In this document: positions 19,976 through 20,073 of the stretch, piece by piece
Numbering within the stretch: position 1 is the stretch's first letter
How the letters are laid out: each line of letters begins with the position of its first letter
NCBI GenBank assembly: GCA_964532715.1
Contig: CAZHIX010000019.1
Location: forward strand, 1-20,073
Source of the DNA: 1-14-0-10-45-29 sp964532715
Lineage (GTDB): Archaea > Micrarchaeota > Micrarchaeia > Anstonellales > Anstonellaceae
Reading direction: 5' to 3'
DNA: 20,073 bases
The notes under the pieces: model-generated
The model's database searches: none
Seen by the model: the letters and a program-made list of their open reading frames with translations, nothing else
Told to the model about the DNA's origin: nothing
Position numbers and translations under genes: made by a program

Positions 19976-20073
19976 TTTTAGCTCACATCAAACTTGTGTC
20001 GCACTTTGTTTAACCTCACTGTGCTGTCCTGAATTAACTTCCTCTCGATAGTTCATTTCATTCATCTAATCAC

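Overview
The window comes from an AT-rich archaeal genome. The evidence is archaeal/eukaryotic-type ribosomal proteins (P1/L12, P0/L10, L1, S15, S3Ae), TATA-box promoters about 25 bases before start codons, GGTGAT/GGAGG-type Shine-Dalgarno sites and U-tract terminators. Several proteins are short or atypical (P0 without its acidic tail) and many others are unrecognised surface proteins. Together these would suit a small-genome archaeon of the DPANN type (Micrarchaeota/Diapherotrites-like), but that placement is inference; no rRNA is present to settle it.

Region 1 (1-1800) is accessory. It holds two copies of a 54-bp self-complementary repeat, a possible 48-residue minus-strand ORF, and a Fic-domain AMPylase-like gene. 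The Fic gene is clearly GC-richer than its surroundings and is bracketed by near-identical 20-bp direct repeats. Region 2 (1830-5251) has a membrane-anchored SIMPL-domain protein, a DUF2797-like zinc/GIY-YIG-like protein, a PduO-type ATP:cob(I)alamin adenosyltransferase, and a presenilin-like intramembrane aspartyl protease. The last two are divergent and seem to share one palindromic TTATAA element. A 22-codon ORF with four consecutive cysteines and the best Shine-Dalgarno site in the window follows.

Region 3 (5525-7530) is the minus-strand ribosomal stalk operon rpl1-rpl10-rpl12, with a promoter and a hairpin/U-tract terminator. rpl11 is not in front of rpl1; a toxin-antitoxin pair (MazF-like toxin, ribbon-helix-helix antitoxin, 7662-8263) lies there instead. 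Region 4 (8391-8732) has no convincing gene but two related, strongly structured elements of about 130 and 190 bp. Region 5 (8788-14332) has three plus-strand envelope genes: a roughly 750-residue Gln/Pro/Asn-linker membrane protein, a lipoprotein-like protein with a C-terminal membrane segment, and a secreted transglutaminase-like protein. The last two look leaderless, with GTG starts.

Region 6 (14401-19915) carries a metallo-beta-lactamase-fold hydrolase, a valS gene broken by an out-of-frame internal deletion that removes the conserved TTRPE editing-domain motif, a small TM2-like membrane protein, the HAM1/RdgB nucleotide house-cleaning gene, rps15 and rps3ae. The start of the HAM1 gene is duplicated: a 66-bp exact repeat flanks a 98-bp G/C-rich insert, and the stop codon of the chimeric upstream peptide overlaps the new start as ATGA.

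The most unusual items are the paired structured elements, the CCCC micropeptide, the valS lesion, the HAM1 insertion-duplication, the shared TTATAA divergent promoter and the shortened P0 stalk protein.
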